Origin: Notamacropus eugenii
Taxonomy: Eukaryota; Chordata; Mammalia; Diprotodontia; Macropodidae
Direction of reading: 5' to 3'
DNA length: 64,000 bases
Assembly (NCBI RefSeq): GCF_028372415.1
Contig: NC_092875.1
Coordinates: 432,443,877-432,507,876 of the forward strand
Shown here: piece after piece, positions 54,400-64,000 of the stretch
Numbering within the stretch: position 1 is the first letter of the stretch
Layout: every line of letters begins with the position of its first letter
Translations under genes and position numbers: made by a program
The notes under the pieces: model-generated
What the model was told of the DNA's origin: nothing
Seen by the model: the letters and a program-made list of their open reading frames with translations, nothing else
Database searches by the model: none

Positions 54400-56100
54400 T
54401 TTCCCTCCACTATAAAAGCTCTTTCTTGCATACCTTTTTTATGTGAGAAAATTTTCTCCATTCTGTCTCTCCCTTTGTCCTTCTCCCAGTGCATCTCTCT
54501 TTTTCACCTCTATATTTTTTTGGAGATCATCCTGACATAATCAACTTAAACTCGTATCATCTGTCTGTGTAGACTCCTTCTAACTGCCCTAATGATGATA
54601 AAATTCTCAGGAGTTATATGTACCATCTTCCCATATGGAAATGTAAACAGTTTAACTTTATTGAATTCCTTATAATTACTCTTTCATGTTTATCTGTTTA
54701 TGCTTCTCTTGAATCTTGTGTTTGAATGTCAGATTTTCTGTTCAGTTCTGGTCTTTTCATCAGGAATACTTAGAAGTCCTCTCTTTCATTAAACGTCAAT
54801 TTTCCCCCCTGAAGGATTGCGCTCAGTTTTTCTGTGTAGCTGATTCTTAGTTGTAATGCTAGCTCCTTTGCCTTTCAGACTATCAAATTCCAAGCCCACC
54901 ACTTTAATGTGGAATCTGCTAAATCTTGAGTGATACTGACTGTGGCTCCACAATAATTAAATTGTTTCTTTTTGATTGTTTTCAGTATTTTCTCCTTGAC
55001 TTGGGAGCTCTGGAATAAGACTAGAATGTTCCTTGAAGTTTTCATTTGGGAATCTCCTTCAGGAGGTGATCAATAGATTCTTTTAATTTCTATTTTACCT
55101 TTGGATCTAAGATATCAGAGCAGTTTGATAATTCCTTGAAATATGATGTGTAGGCTTTTTTTTTTTTATCAAGGATTTCAGATGGTTCAACAATTTTTAA
55201 ATTGTCTCTCCTGGATCTATTTTTTAGGTCAGTTATTTTTTCGATAAGATAGTTCACCTTTTCTTCTAATTTTTTATTCCTTTGACTTTGTTTTATTGTT
55301 TCTTAAAGTCTCATGAAGTCATTGGGTTCTACTTGCCTAATTCTAATTTTTAAGGAATTGTTTTCTTCAGTGAACTTTTGTATCTCCTTTTCCATTTGGC
55401 CAATTGTTTTTTTATTTTTTGTGCCTCCTTTACCAAGCCATTAATTCTCTTTTCATGTTTCTTTTATATCACTTTTATTTCTTCTCCAAATTTTTCCTTT
55501 ACCACTCTTATCTCTTTCTTTAATACTTCCAGGAATTCTTGCTGCCTTTGAGTCCAATTAACATTTTTCTTTGAGGCTTCATTGGAGGTGTTTTCACATT
55601 GTTGTCTTTTAAGTTTATGTCTTGGTCTTCCTGTCACCATAGTAGCTTTTTATGGTCAAATTCTTTTTTGTTGTTGCTTTCTTATTTTCCCTCAGCCTAT
55701 TTCTTTTTTCAGTTTGAACTTTATGTTAAAATTGGGCTCTGTTCACTAGGGGTTAGGGAGGCACTGTGCCAAGCTTCAGACTTTTTTTTTATGCTGATAT
55801 TTTCAGAGCTAGCTTCTAAAGGTCTACAAGTTCTCAGTGCTTCCAAGGTGTTGTTATCCTGAGAGAGTTGTGGTCACTGTTCTCCTGATCTGCACTTTTG
55901 TCTCTGCCCAGGAAGGGATCCTGTTCTCCTATAGCCACAAGTGCTGGCCCTCCGCTTGGTCCTGAGATTGTGACCAGGGTGGATTACAAGCATTTGTCTC
56001 TGCCCTGGAACTTTGACCCAGAACTGTTTCAAATAGGCAATACAACTGTCAAGAAGCTGCAGCTGCACCTAGTGCCAGCAAAGGGTCCCTAATAATCTCT
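54400..56100 (-). pseudogene. L1/HAL1 5' UTR and ORF1, degraded, reverse
   Basis: On the minus strand this aligns block by block with the intact HAL1 at 61.4-64 kb: the GGAAATGTAAACAGTTTAAC spacer, the end of ORF1 (LTFKYS-type, corresponding to the PELERKFDFLT end), the C-terminal domain with the TIVAVS/ITQDLA region near 54930, the WSFNEI-like segment, the RRM start near 55200-55250, and a coiled coil up to about 55540. A 5' UTR follows to about 56100. Stops are frequent, and no long frame survives. Whether ORF2 was ever present cannot be decided because the 3' part is missing. Confidence 0.75.
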
Positions 56101-56139
56101 TTCTGACAAGTTGTCTGACCCCTTTACCATCTCTGGGCT

Positions 56140-56220
56140 GAGAGCTTTCAAGGCTGGATTTGGATTCAGGCCCTTCTGACTCTAGGTTCAATGATCTATT
56201 CACTGTATCACCTTTATCTT
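56140..56220 (-). repeat. SINE head fragment, reverse
   Basis: GGCTGGATTTGGATTCAGGC, CCTTCTGACTCTAGG and CTATTCACTGTATCACCT. Confidence 0.7.
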
Positions 56221-57100
56221 AATGAATAGAAAGGAAATGACTTAGTATTTCAGAGGTTGTTTTGTAATATTACAATCTATATGGCACTGATGATCCTTGA
56301 GTCACTTTCATCTTGGTTAGAAATTTTTTACAACAATTATTACAGTGAAGTAGCAATATTTTTGTTTCATGTCATAGCTTCACATCACAAGACAAAAAGA
56401 GGAAATAGTATTTCCCAATGTGATTTTCTTAAAAAAGGATAATTTCTGTATCTGCTTTATTGATCTGATCTTAGTTATGTTGTTGCCAGAAGACCTGAAG
56501 CAGTAGAAATCATTGCTAGCATTTTGTGATGTTATACTTGGTTTTGAGAATGCTGATTATTTTCTATATGGCACATTTCCTATTAAATGGAGTGAATTTT
56601 TTAAAAATTATATGTGTTTTTTATAATGTTTAAAGTAGGTGGAGTGAAGTTAAGCATGAAACTAAGTCTGACTTTATTCAGTTGCTTTTATGTAGCTATG
56701 TATTCAAAGCTCAGATTTTACAAACTTGAAAGCTTATACCAACATACCTTTACCTTATAATCTGGAATTTCTTATACATTATAGACGCCCACCTTTTAGA
56801 AAATTTTGAGACCAATTTTTGGGAGTCACAATATGGTGATGCCCATGCTAATTAATATGCTTGCAGCAAGATAGATAAAGATCGCTTGACAATTTCACTT
56901 TTGGAACTAAGCAATGGGTGGAGAAACTGGAAAACTCTGAAGAGAAAACAAAAATTGTGTGCTTGAATATGATAAAGAAGAACAATACCCAAACCAAAAT
57001 ACAGGCATCCATAGTTTACAAAATAGAGTAAGTGTTCCTCTTGCCATGTTCTATGTAAAGGAAATCATTTAAATGCATTAGAGAAGCTTACAGATTCCAG
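56221..57100. other. No recognised feature (presumed intron)
   Basis: AT-rich unique sequence. Confidence 0.45.
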
Positions 57101-57104
57101 TTCA

Positions 57105-57930
57105 ATCCAACAAATATTTGTTAAATACCTACTATGTGCAAGGTAACTTGCTGAGTACTGACAAAATGAAAAACATTCCCTGCATTCAAGGCAGATGCAA
57201 TATATATTGTTGTTAGCAACATATGAAAATATACGTTAAGTGTCAAATAAATGCTACAGACAATAAGTGCTCTTGGCATTCTGATTAGTAATCAAAAAAG
57301 ATTTCTTTGAAAAATTTTTAAATTAAAATTTTTTTCAGTTATTAAGCATTAATTTTTCGCCCTCCCAACCCCACTACTAGCACTACTAGGAAAAGAAACA
57401 AGCAAGCAAAATCTTTGTGTCACATAAACTTGATTAAGCAAAGCAAATTCTCCCCTTGGCCACAACCAAAAATGTGTGTCTCATTCTTCATATTTAGTCC
57501 ATCACCTCTGACAGGAGGAAGGCAGCATTTTTTATCCTAATTCTCTGGAATCATGATGGATTGTGGAGTTAAGCAAAGTTCAAAAGAGATTTCAAAGAGG
57601 AGACAGAATTAGGTAATGCATTTAGACAGATGGAGAGAGAAAAGGAAAGAAATGCTGGGCTGGACTCAGCATAAGTTTTTTTTAAAAAGGGACTGATGTG
57701 AAAAAAAGTTATGTTTTGGGGTGACAGTGAATAGACCATTCTGACTCAATGGAGGGTTATCTATGAAAAGATCATTGGAATATCAAATTGAAATTGTACT
57801 CAGAGTCAAATGATTTCCAACTAAGAGTCTGAATTTTGTCTTAGACAATGGGGAGCTACTAAGGATTTTTGAATAGGAGATGATCTGATTAAAACCATTT
57901 TTAGGAAACAGACAGGTGAGCTAGTTCCTA
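57105..57930 (+). repeat. Old interspersed repeat, unnamed family, long copy
   Basis: CAACAAATATTTGTTAAATACC, CTACTATGTGCAAGG, CATTCCCTGCATTCAAGGCAG, and later AATTTTGTCTTAGACAATGGGG with GATGATCTGATTAAAACC. The front part matches 41630 and 42885. The back part is the continuation that those copies lack. About 250 bases in the middle are unassigned. Confidence 0.5.
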
Positions 57931-58032
57931 CATGACTTCAGATCAGGCTCAGGCACTCTGGAGTGAAAGTATTGTGTCAATAAATGTTTTAATCCAAAAC
58001 CAGAACTTGCTTCAGATATCACATGTGGATTT

Positions 58033-58542
58033 TTGGACCAGTTTAGTGATACCTTAATTAAGACAAAAGAACCAGTGAAAAATACGGTTTTCCACTGTAG
58101 ATCACCTGTATCTTATTCAGTCATTAAAAGCCAGTTTTACCTGGCTCTGGATATATATGAGGAAGGTAGAAAAATAAGTTATTATCTACTCACATTGCTA
58201 AATTGTGCAGGAGCAGCAGTCACATGGTTCTACCATGAAGCTCAGGATGAGTCCATGTGGTATGGCTCTTCAGCTTTCATTCCTAGGAAAATATTCATCA
58301 CTTTCCGACTCTTCCCAACACAAGTACATCAACAAACATACACACTTAGGCTTAAGAGGGAAACACAGTTCATTCAACCTGATGGTCTAAAAACTAGGAT
58401 CTCAGCATACCATTTGGATTTTTATTTCTCTAGGTTAAACAGCCTAAAGCTGACATTGTTTAAAAAGATAACAATTATCTCTGCTTTGCTTTCTGTTGTG
58501 AATTGCTTGAAGGAAAAAGATCATTTTTCTACTGTAGCTTGA
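58033..58542 (+). other. Open reading frame of 169 codons, unrecognised
   Basis: The longest non-L1 frame outside the CpG island. A central part (FYLALDIYEEGRKISYYLL, LLNCAGAAVTWFYHEA, QDESMWYGSSAF) has a loose resemblance to the capsid-like region of Ty3-type gag proteins, in which a Leu-rich helix is followed by a Gly-Ala-Ala-x-x-Trp turn. The rest is unlike any family I know. No LTRs, primer site or splice sites were seen nearby. It is more likely a chance frame than a gene. Confidence 0.2.
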
Positions 58543-58639
58543 AACTCTGTCATCTGTATTTGAATTGAGGTTTGTGGCTCAAGTTTAGTTCCTAGGCATT
58601 TTCATTCAGTGTTTCATTTAGGTGTACAAGAGCCACTAG

Positions 58640-58680
58640 AAAAGGAGTTCTTAACCTGGACTCTGTGAACTTGGGTTTTG
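58640..58680 (+). mobile_element. hAT-type terminal fragment
   Basis: AAAGGAGTTCTTAACCTGG and CTCTGTGAACTTGGG match the left end of the hAT type at 35090. It is cut by the 7SL pseudogene. Confidence 0.55.
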
Positions 58681-58683
58681 TTT

Positions 58684-58876
58684 TTGAGACCAGGTTTCTC
58701 TATTTTACCCAAGCTAGATTGGGTCCTTCTACTCATTGGTGTGGGAGCTTTAACCTGCTCTTCTCCCATCCTGGGCCAATTCAGCCCTCCTTAGGCAGTC
58801 TGATAGGCCTCCTGTTCTGAGGAATGCCTCTTATGGGTACTGGACTTGGTGTGAACACCCAAGCAACTTAGCCTAG
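58684..58876 (-). pseudogene. RN7SL-like: 7SL (SRP) RNA retropseudogene, truncated
   Basis: 7SL is the RNA scaffold of the signal recognition particle. On the + strand the order TTTTTGAGACCAGG, TTTACCCAAGCTAGATTGGG, TGTGGGAGCTTTAACCTGCTC, CATCCTGGGCCAATTCAGCC, CTCCTTAGGCAGTCTGATAGG and GACTTGGTGTGAACACCC is the reverse complement of the 3' two-thirds of 7SL, including the S domain. About 25 bases of the 3' Alu-domain side are deleted and the 5' third is missing. The T-run at the left is the A-tail. It cannot be a working gene: it is truncated and has many changes in paired regions. Confidence 0.88.
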
Positions 58877-59868
58877 AGGTGATGGTAAGGATCAGGAAAG
58901 GGCTGTGAAAGTGGGTTCCTATGTTTGTACTGACTCCCTGGTTACCAGCTGTGCTTATGTGGGTAGCCTCTAAGTCTAGTATCTTTGATCCAAAACAGAT
59001 TATCAATGTAAAAACTCAATATCTTTTGAAGATTTACTAGAAATTAGGCAGTGTGCTCTTGTATAAGTTGTCTTTAAAATGTGAAAGAGCCAGTACACTG
59101 GAGAGCTCAAACTGAACCTTCGGTACCCAGTAGCAATCTAGTTTTGGCCCTCCTCCTCCCCCACAATTTTTTGTGGCATGGGATAGAGCAGGGATTTTGA
59201 AAAGCTTCAGAGAAGATATAGGAAAGCATATCTCCCCCATCCTATTCTTCTCAGTCACACCTTCTTTCTTTCCAGGTGAAACTGTGGAGAGACAAAGATA
59301 TTGTTTCAAATGTAGACTTCTCTGTCCACTTTAAAGAGTGTTACGTTATGCAATTCATTTGACTAATGTGAATAAAATCATGCGATTATGAGATTAGTAA
59401 TGCTTAAGGACTAGGCAAGTGGATTTCTAGGAGAGCAATGGTAGCAATCTACATGTTTCGTCCTGTTCTTTTACAGTAATAGAGAAACATACAAAGTCCA
59501 GATAACAAATGGAATCCTGCCTCAGCAAGCAACTTCTAACAGATTTTGTGTTTCTGCAGCCATGAATTGGAAGTCCGCCCACTGTGGTTCAGTAAAGGGC
59601 CAAATTGTGACCAGAATAGGCTAACCTGGAAAACTATTGATATATGCAAGCACACAACAGGATGCTCCTTACAGCTGCTCATTAGATTCAGTCCTGATCA
59701 GTATGTTATAGATTTTCTGAATGTGCTGATTATATTTCTAAGAGTAATTACATGCTTATGAATTTTTGTTTTAAAAAAGAAAATATATTCCCCTCATTTA
59801 CTGATATTGAAAGTATTTCAATCCCTTAAAATAAGTTCAGACATGTAATACTAATTCGTCTAATTTAT
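58877..59868. other. No recognised repeat (presumed intron)
   Basis: Unique sequence. It contains one candidate exon at 59560-59700, described separately. Confidence 0.45.
59560..59700 (+). CDS. Candidate internal exon (weak hypothesis)
   Basis: A 141-base stretch preceded by a good acceptor (TTTTGTGTTTCTGCAG, ending 59559) and followed by GTATGT at 59701. Joined to the exon ending at 39918, the split codon becomes AGC (Ser) and the frame reads HELEVRPLWFSKGPNCDQNR, then LTWKTIDICKHTTGCSLQLL, then IRFSPD. Length is a multiple of three. It cannot be read in frame directly after the other candidate exon (48019-48101), so at most one of the two simple models is right. No family recognised. Confidence 0.15.
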
Positions 59869-59869
59869 A

Positions 59870-60075
59870 TAGTATTTTGCAATTTATAAAACCTTTTCTT
59901 CACAAAAACTGTGAAATATAGGTAGTACAAATATTACTATCCCTATTTTAAGCATTTATATGCTGGTAGTGCAAATAATCCTATCCCAATTTTACAGATA
60001 AAGAAACTGAGACTTAGAAAGGTTAAGTGATTTGCCCACAGTCAAATTATTAGTAAATGCATCTATATCTCTTTA
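59870..60075 (-). repeat. MIR/CORE-SINE, reverse
   Basis: TATAGTATTTTGCAATTTAT, CCAATTTTACAGATAAAGAA, ACTGAGACTTAGAAAGG and GATTTGCCCACAGTCAAAT. Confidence 0.75.
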
Positions 60076-60440
60076 TTTGAGTGGACCTCCCTATGGTTTG
60101 AGAAGCTTCATTTTTCTGCAATCTCATTGGTCCAGGATGAGGAGGAATCTTGTTTTAGTTTTGCTGCTGGACATTCCCAGGTAACCTCTTTGTTCTATAA
60201 TAAATTTCAAAGATATTGAGTGACTGACTAGATTTGGTACACTTCTGAAGGGTATCCAGATATATTTGGAACTCATTGGTGGGTCATCTTGAAACAAAAT
60301 GAATATAATTTATGGGATTGGATTAAAAGGGACCTAAAGCTTACAGAACCTCAGATGAACCAGTGGAGAATTGAATACATTTGAGTCCAATTCTTCAATT
60401 AAGATGACACATAATTCAGCAAGTCTTAAAGAACAAAGGT
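60076..60440. other. No recognised feature
   Basis: Unique sequence up to the start of the L1/HAL1 copy. Confidence 0.45.
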
Positions 60441-60442
60441 GT

Positions 60443-61397
60443 CAGGGGTGGAGCCAAGATAGCAGAACAGAAGAAGGCACCTACTACAGCTCTTCTCCCA
60501 AAGCCCTCAAAAAACCTGTAAAAAATGACTCTAAACAAATTCTAGAGCAGCAAAAGCCACAAAATGATAGATTGAAACAAATTTCCAGCCCAACACAATC
60601 TGGAATGTCCACAGGAAGGGTCTGTTGCACCAGGCTGGGAATGGAGTGCAGTTTGGTGTGGGCCATGCCAGCACTGGCTGAGCCGGAGGAGACCTTAGGG
60701 GACTGAATTGCTGGTGGCTGCTGTGGGTTCTAGACTTCTCAACCCACAAACACTAATAACAGCTTCGAAGGATAGTGGGAAGGATCTCTCACCTGACTGA
60801 GAGTGGAGCATGCCCCAGCCTGGCACCAGTTCACCCCTGCTAGCTCTGCCCCCTGTTCTAGGGTGGGGCAGCCACTGCTGAAGCTGAAGTGGCTTCTGGA
60901 GCCCTCCACTCAACAAAGCTCAGAAGTCAAGTAATTGGCTGGGAAAATGAGCAAAGGGGAAAAAAGAAACACACTATAGATTCTTACTTTCTCAGTGAAA
61001 GAGGTATTTTCTTACATCATTGGTGATGAGGAAGATCAAAACAGGTAGCCAGAAGAAGACAACGAAGCCAAAGCTTCTGCATCCAAAACCTCTAAGAAAA
61101 ATATGAATTGGTCTCGGGCCATGGAAGAGCTCAAAAAGGATCTTGACAATCAAGTAAGAGAAGTAGAAGAAAAATTGGGAAGAGAGATGAGAGTGATGCA
61201 AGAAAATTATGAAAAATGAGTCAACACCTTGCTAAAGGAAATCCTTAAAAATACTGAAGAAAATAGCAACTTTAAAATTAGACTAACCCAAATGGTAAAA
61301 GAGGTCCAAAAAGCCAATGAGGAGAAGAATGCCTTAAAAAGCAGATTGGGCCAAGTAGAAAAAGAGGTCCAAAAACTCACTGAAGAAAATAATTCTT
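60443..61397 (+). pseudogene. L1/HAL1 5' UTR and start of ORF1, cut by a HAL1 insertion
   Basis: Starts with the L1 signature GGGGTGGAGCCAAGATAGC. ORF1 begins MSKGEKRNTL at about 60947 and hits a stop after ten codons. Later pieces NMNWSRAMEELKKDLDNQV, VEEKLGREMRVMQ, TQMVKEVQKANEEKNALK and VEKEVQKLTEENNS match the coiled coil of the intact ORF1 at 62391-63479. The copy ends abruptly at 61397, where the poly(A) tail of the minus-strand HAL1 begins (as T on the + strand). Its remainder should lie beyond the right edge of the window. Confidence 0.85.
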
Positions 61398-62390
61398 TTT
61401 TTTTTTTAATTTAACTTTTAACATTTATTTTCACACAATTTTGGGTTACAAATTTTCTCCCCTTTTATCCCCTCCCCCCCACCCAAACCCAAGCTTTCTA
61501 ATTGCCCCTGTGACCTATCTGCTCTCTCCTCTATCCTCCCTCCCTGCCCTTGTCTCTGTCTTCTCTTTTGTCCTGTAGGGCCAGATAGCTTTCTTGACCC
61601 CTTAACCTGTATTTCTTGTTACCCAGTGGTAAGAACATTACATTTGGTCCTAACACTTTGAGTTCCAACTTCTTTAGCTCCCTCCCTCTCCACCCCTTCC
61701 CCTTGGAAGACAGGCAATTCAATATAGGCCATATCTGTTTAGTTTTGCAAATGATTTCCATACTAGTTGTGTTGTATAGGACTGACTATATTTCCCTCCA
61801 TCCTATCCTGTCCCCCATTACTTTTATTTTCTTATGGTCCTTTCCCTCCCCATGAGTGTCGACCTCGTATTGCATTCTCCTCCCCATGCCCTCCCCTCCA
61901 TCCTCCCCCCCACCCTGCTTGTGCCCCTGTCCCCCACTCTCCTGTATTATGAAATAGGTTTTCCTATCAAAATGAGTGTGCATTATATTCTTTCCTTTAG
62001 TGGAATGTGATGAGAGTAGACCTCATGTTTTTCTCTTGCCTCCTCTCTTTATCCCACCACTAATAAGTCTTTTGCTTGCCTCTTTTATGAGAGATAATTT
62101 GCCTCATATAACTTCTCCCTTTCTCCTCCCAATATTTCTCTCTTACTGCTTGGTTTCATTTTTTTTTTTTTTAAGATATGATCCCATCCTCTTCAATTCA
62201 CTCTGTGCACTCTGTCTCTATGTATGTGTGCGTGTGTGCATGTGTGTGTGTGTGTACTCCCACCCAGTACCCAGATACTGATATGTTTCAAGAGTTACAA
62301 ATATTGTCTTTCCATGTAGGAATGTAAACAGTTCAACTTTAGTAAGTCCCTTATGACTTCTCTTTGCTGTTCACCTTTTCATGGTTCTCT

Positions 62391-63479
62391 TCATTCTTGT
62401 GTTAGAAAGTCAAATTTTCTTTCCAGCTCTGGTCTTTTCATCAGGAAAATTTGAAAGTCCTCTATTTCATTGAAAGACCATTTTTTCTCCTGAAGTATTA
62501 TACTCAGTTTTGCTGGGTAGGTGATTCTTGGTTTTAGTCCTAGTTCCTTTGACTTCTGGAATATCCTGTTCCATTCCCTTTGATCCCTTAATGTAGAGGG
62601 TGCTAGATCTTGTGTTATCCTGATTGTATTTCCACAATACTTGAATTGTTTCTTTATAGCTGCTTGCAATATTTTCTCTTTCACCTGGGAATTCTGGAAT
62701 TTGGCCACAATGTTCCTAGGAGTTTCTCTTTTTGGATCTCTTTCATGCGGTGTTCTGCGGATTCCTTGAATATTTATTTTGCCCTCTGGTTCTAGAATCT
62801 CAGGGCAGTTTTCCTTGATAATTTCATGGAAGATGATGTCTAGGCTCTTCTTTTGATCATGGTTTTCAGGTAGTCCCAGAATTTTTACATTGTCTCTCCT
62901 GAATCTATTTTCCAGGTCAGTTGTTTTTCCAATAAGATATTTCACATTATCTTCCATTTTTCGAATCTGCACGGTATGTTCTGAGATATCTGTCTTTCTC
63001 ATAAAGTCCTTAGCGTCCATCTGTACCATTCTAGTTTTGAAAGATCTATTTTCTTCAGTGAGCTTTTGAATCTCCTTTTCCATTTGGTTAATTCTGCTTT
63101 TGAAAGCATTCTTCTCCTCATTGGCCCCTTGCACCTCCCTTGCCAGCTGAGTTAGGCTAGTTCTCAAGGTGCCAATTTCTTCAAGATTTTTTTGGTTCTC
63201 CTTTAGCAGGGAGCTGATCTGCTTTTCATGCTTCTCCCTCATCCCTCTCATTTCCCTTCCCAGTCTTTCCTCCACCTCTCTAACTTGATTTTCAAAATTC
63301 CTCTTGAGCTCTTCCATGGCCCGAGCCCACTGGGTGGGCTGGGACACAGAATCCTCGATTTCTGTGTCTTTGCCTGATGGCAAGCATTGTTCCTCCCCAT
63401 CAGAAAGGAAGGGAGGAAGTATCTTTTCTCCAAGAAAATACCCTTCAATAGTTTTATTTCTTTTCCCTTTTCTTGGCAT
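62391..63479 (-). CDS. L1-type ORF1 protein, intact 362-codon frame (HAL1)
   Basis: Encodes an L1 ORF1p-like RNA-binding protein, which in L1 forms trimers that coat the element RNA in the cytoplasm. The start MPRKGKRNKTIEGYF was chosen because the same position opens ORF1 in the copies at 9968 (MPPKQRS) and 60947 (MSKGEKRN). An upstream in-frame ATG at 63572 would add 31 residues with no counterpart. Layout: basic N-terminus (1-10), acidic linker (25-45), long coiled coil (about 55-190, with heptads such as QMEKEIQKLTEENRSF), RRM-like domain starting RRDNVKILGLPEN (194-207), and a C-terminal domain (about 253-352) with TPRNIVAKFQ, RITQDLAPSTL, KELGLKPRITYPAKLSI and FLMKRPEL. Length and order match mammalian ORF1p. 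No stop or frameshift interrupts it. Confidence 0.88.
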   Translation of the reverse strand: MPRKGKRNKTIEGYFLGEKILPPFLSDGEEQCLPSGKDTEIEDSVSQPTQWARAMEELKRNFENQVREVEERLGREMRGMREKHEKQISSLLKENQKNLEEIGTLRTSLTQLAREVQGANEEKNAFKSRINQMEKEIQKLTEENRSFKTRMVQMDAKDFMRKTDISEHTVQIRKMEDNVKYLIGKTTDLENRFRRDNVKILGLPENHDQKKSLDIIFHEIIKENCPEILEPEGKINIQGIRRTPHERDPKRETPRNIVAKFQNSQVKEKILQAAIKKQFKYCGNTIRITQDLAPSTLRDQREWNRIFQKSKELGLKPRITYPAKLSIILQEKKWSFNEIEDFQIFLMKRPELERKFDFLTQE

Positions 63480-64000
63480 TTTCTCCAACCAGTGACCTGA
63501 CCTCTGAATGTTCTCCTCACACCCACCTCGCCTCCTGGTCCTCCCAGCCAGCGTTTGGGGACTGAGATTCAAATTCTGCTTCCCGCCTTAGGGTTTGTGG
63601 CAGGGGCAGGGCTGCTAATCAGTGTGAGAATTAAGTTCAGGTGGTCAGGGGCAGGGCCGCCTCTCTGGCTCAGTTCCCTCAGGGGGTTTATGCACAGACC
63701 TTCCACAATGGATCCAGGCTCCCGCCCGTTTGGGGAGCCCCTGTCTGTAGCCGCCTCTCAGCTTCTATCTCCTGGGGGGGCTTGAGCCATGGGGGCACCC
63801 CACTCCCCTCTCAACCCGCCAAAGACACTCTCTCACCTACCCCCGTCAGTCACCTGTTGGTGGGGGGGCTTGTGCCACCGCTGGAGATCCCGTCTCTGGA
63901 GCTTTCTCAGATCTGTGCCTCTCAGAGCCGCAGCCGCTGCAGGTCCGCGCTGGTCTCTGCGTCTGCAGCGTGACGGACCTTTTGCGAGAGGTTTGCAGGT
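63480..64000 (-). promoter_or_regulatory. HAL1 5' UTR, likely internal promoter
   Basis: GC-rich and CpG-containing sequence upstream of ORF1 (for example GTCTGCAGCGTGACGGAC near 63960). Marsupial and other mammalian L1 5' UTRs carry the internal promoter, so this is its expected place. Its 5' end lies outside the window, so completeness cannot be judged. Confidence 0.6.

Larger units (their letters stand above)
61398..64000 (-). mobile_element. HAL1 (half-L1) element, reverse, runs off the right edge
   Basis: On the minus strand the element reads: GC-rich 5' UTR (64000 to 63480, beginning outside the window), an open ORF1 (63479-62391), a purine-rich spacer with (AC)n at 62222-62256, then a 3' end GTGTGAAAATAAATGTTAAA and poly(A) at about 61411-61398. 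No reverse transcriptase sequence lies between ORF1 and the tail, unlike the L1 at 8956-15802, where about 3.8 kb of ORF2 follows. This structure is that of HAL1 elements described in mammals. It would depend on L1 for reverse transcription. Minor ORFs on the + strand here are complements of the purine tracts. Confidence 0.82.

Noticed and set aside
59266..59370. Possible exon after TTCTTTCTTTCCAG at 59275
   Set aside because: Joined to the CpG-island exon it meets a stop at once, and no convincing donor follows.
61616..62281. Several plus-strand frames of 60-101 codons
   Set aside because: They are complements of the purine-rich 3' part of the minus-strand HAL1.
60443..64000. Twin-priming inversion of a single L1
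   Set aside because: The poly(A) tail is at the inner junction and both parts contain the same 5' UTR and ORF1 region.
1..64000. CRISPR arrays, operons, riboswitches, prokaryotic features
   Set aside because: The DNA is clearly from a mammalian nuclear genome. The regularly repeated motifs are all dispersed SINEs or simple repeats.

Overview
The window looks like marsupial nuclear DNA. The support is the repeat content: tRNA-derived SINEs with the head GCAGCTAGGTGGCACAGTGG and either a BovB-type or an RTE-type tail, many MIR copies, L2 and CR1/L3 relics, marsupial-type L1 elements, and an L1-like element that carries only ORF1 (HAL1). I cannot fix the species. Repeat family names are from memory of sequence character, not from a library search.

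There is almost no confident coding sequence. The one clear gene signal is a CpG island at about 39.0-40.4 kb with GC boxes, an inverted CCAAT box and a perfect splice donor (CAG|GTAAGG at 39919) read on the + strand. It is the promoter and first exon of a gene I do not recognise, and may encode only the first residues, Met-Ser-Asp. The 24 kb downstream would be its first intron(s). Two short stretches (48019-48101 and 59560-59700) could be later exons that join in frame, but both are hypotheses.

Layout. 1-2.9 kb: mostly unique. 2.9-8.95 kb: two CR1/L3 copies on the minus strand, broken up by an L1 3' end, SINEs, a BovB fragment and an HSPA9 (mortalin) processed pseudogene. 8.95-15.8 kb: a nearly full-length but dead L1 on the + strand with two stacked 5' ends. 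15.8-28.9 kb: SINE and MIR copies in unique sequence, with a GGT/GAT triplet array abutting an RTE 3' end. 28.9-38.9 kb: hAT elements (two with clear 8-bp target duplications), L2, and an old inverted duplication. 39-40.4 kb: CpG island. 40.4-64 kb: presumed intron with SINEs, RTE relics, L1 fragments, a MIR/hAT/L1 nest, a 7SL RNA pseudogene, and at the right edge a minus-strand HAL1 with an open 362-codon ORF1 inserted in an older + strand L1/HAL1 copy.

Apart from the presumed host gene, everything recognised is a mobile element or a product of L1-driven retrotransposition. The elements interrupt one another, which gives a relative order of insertion at several places.
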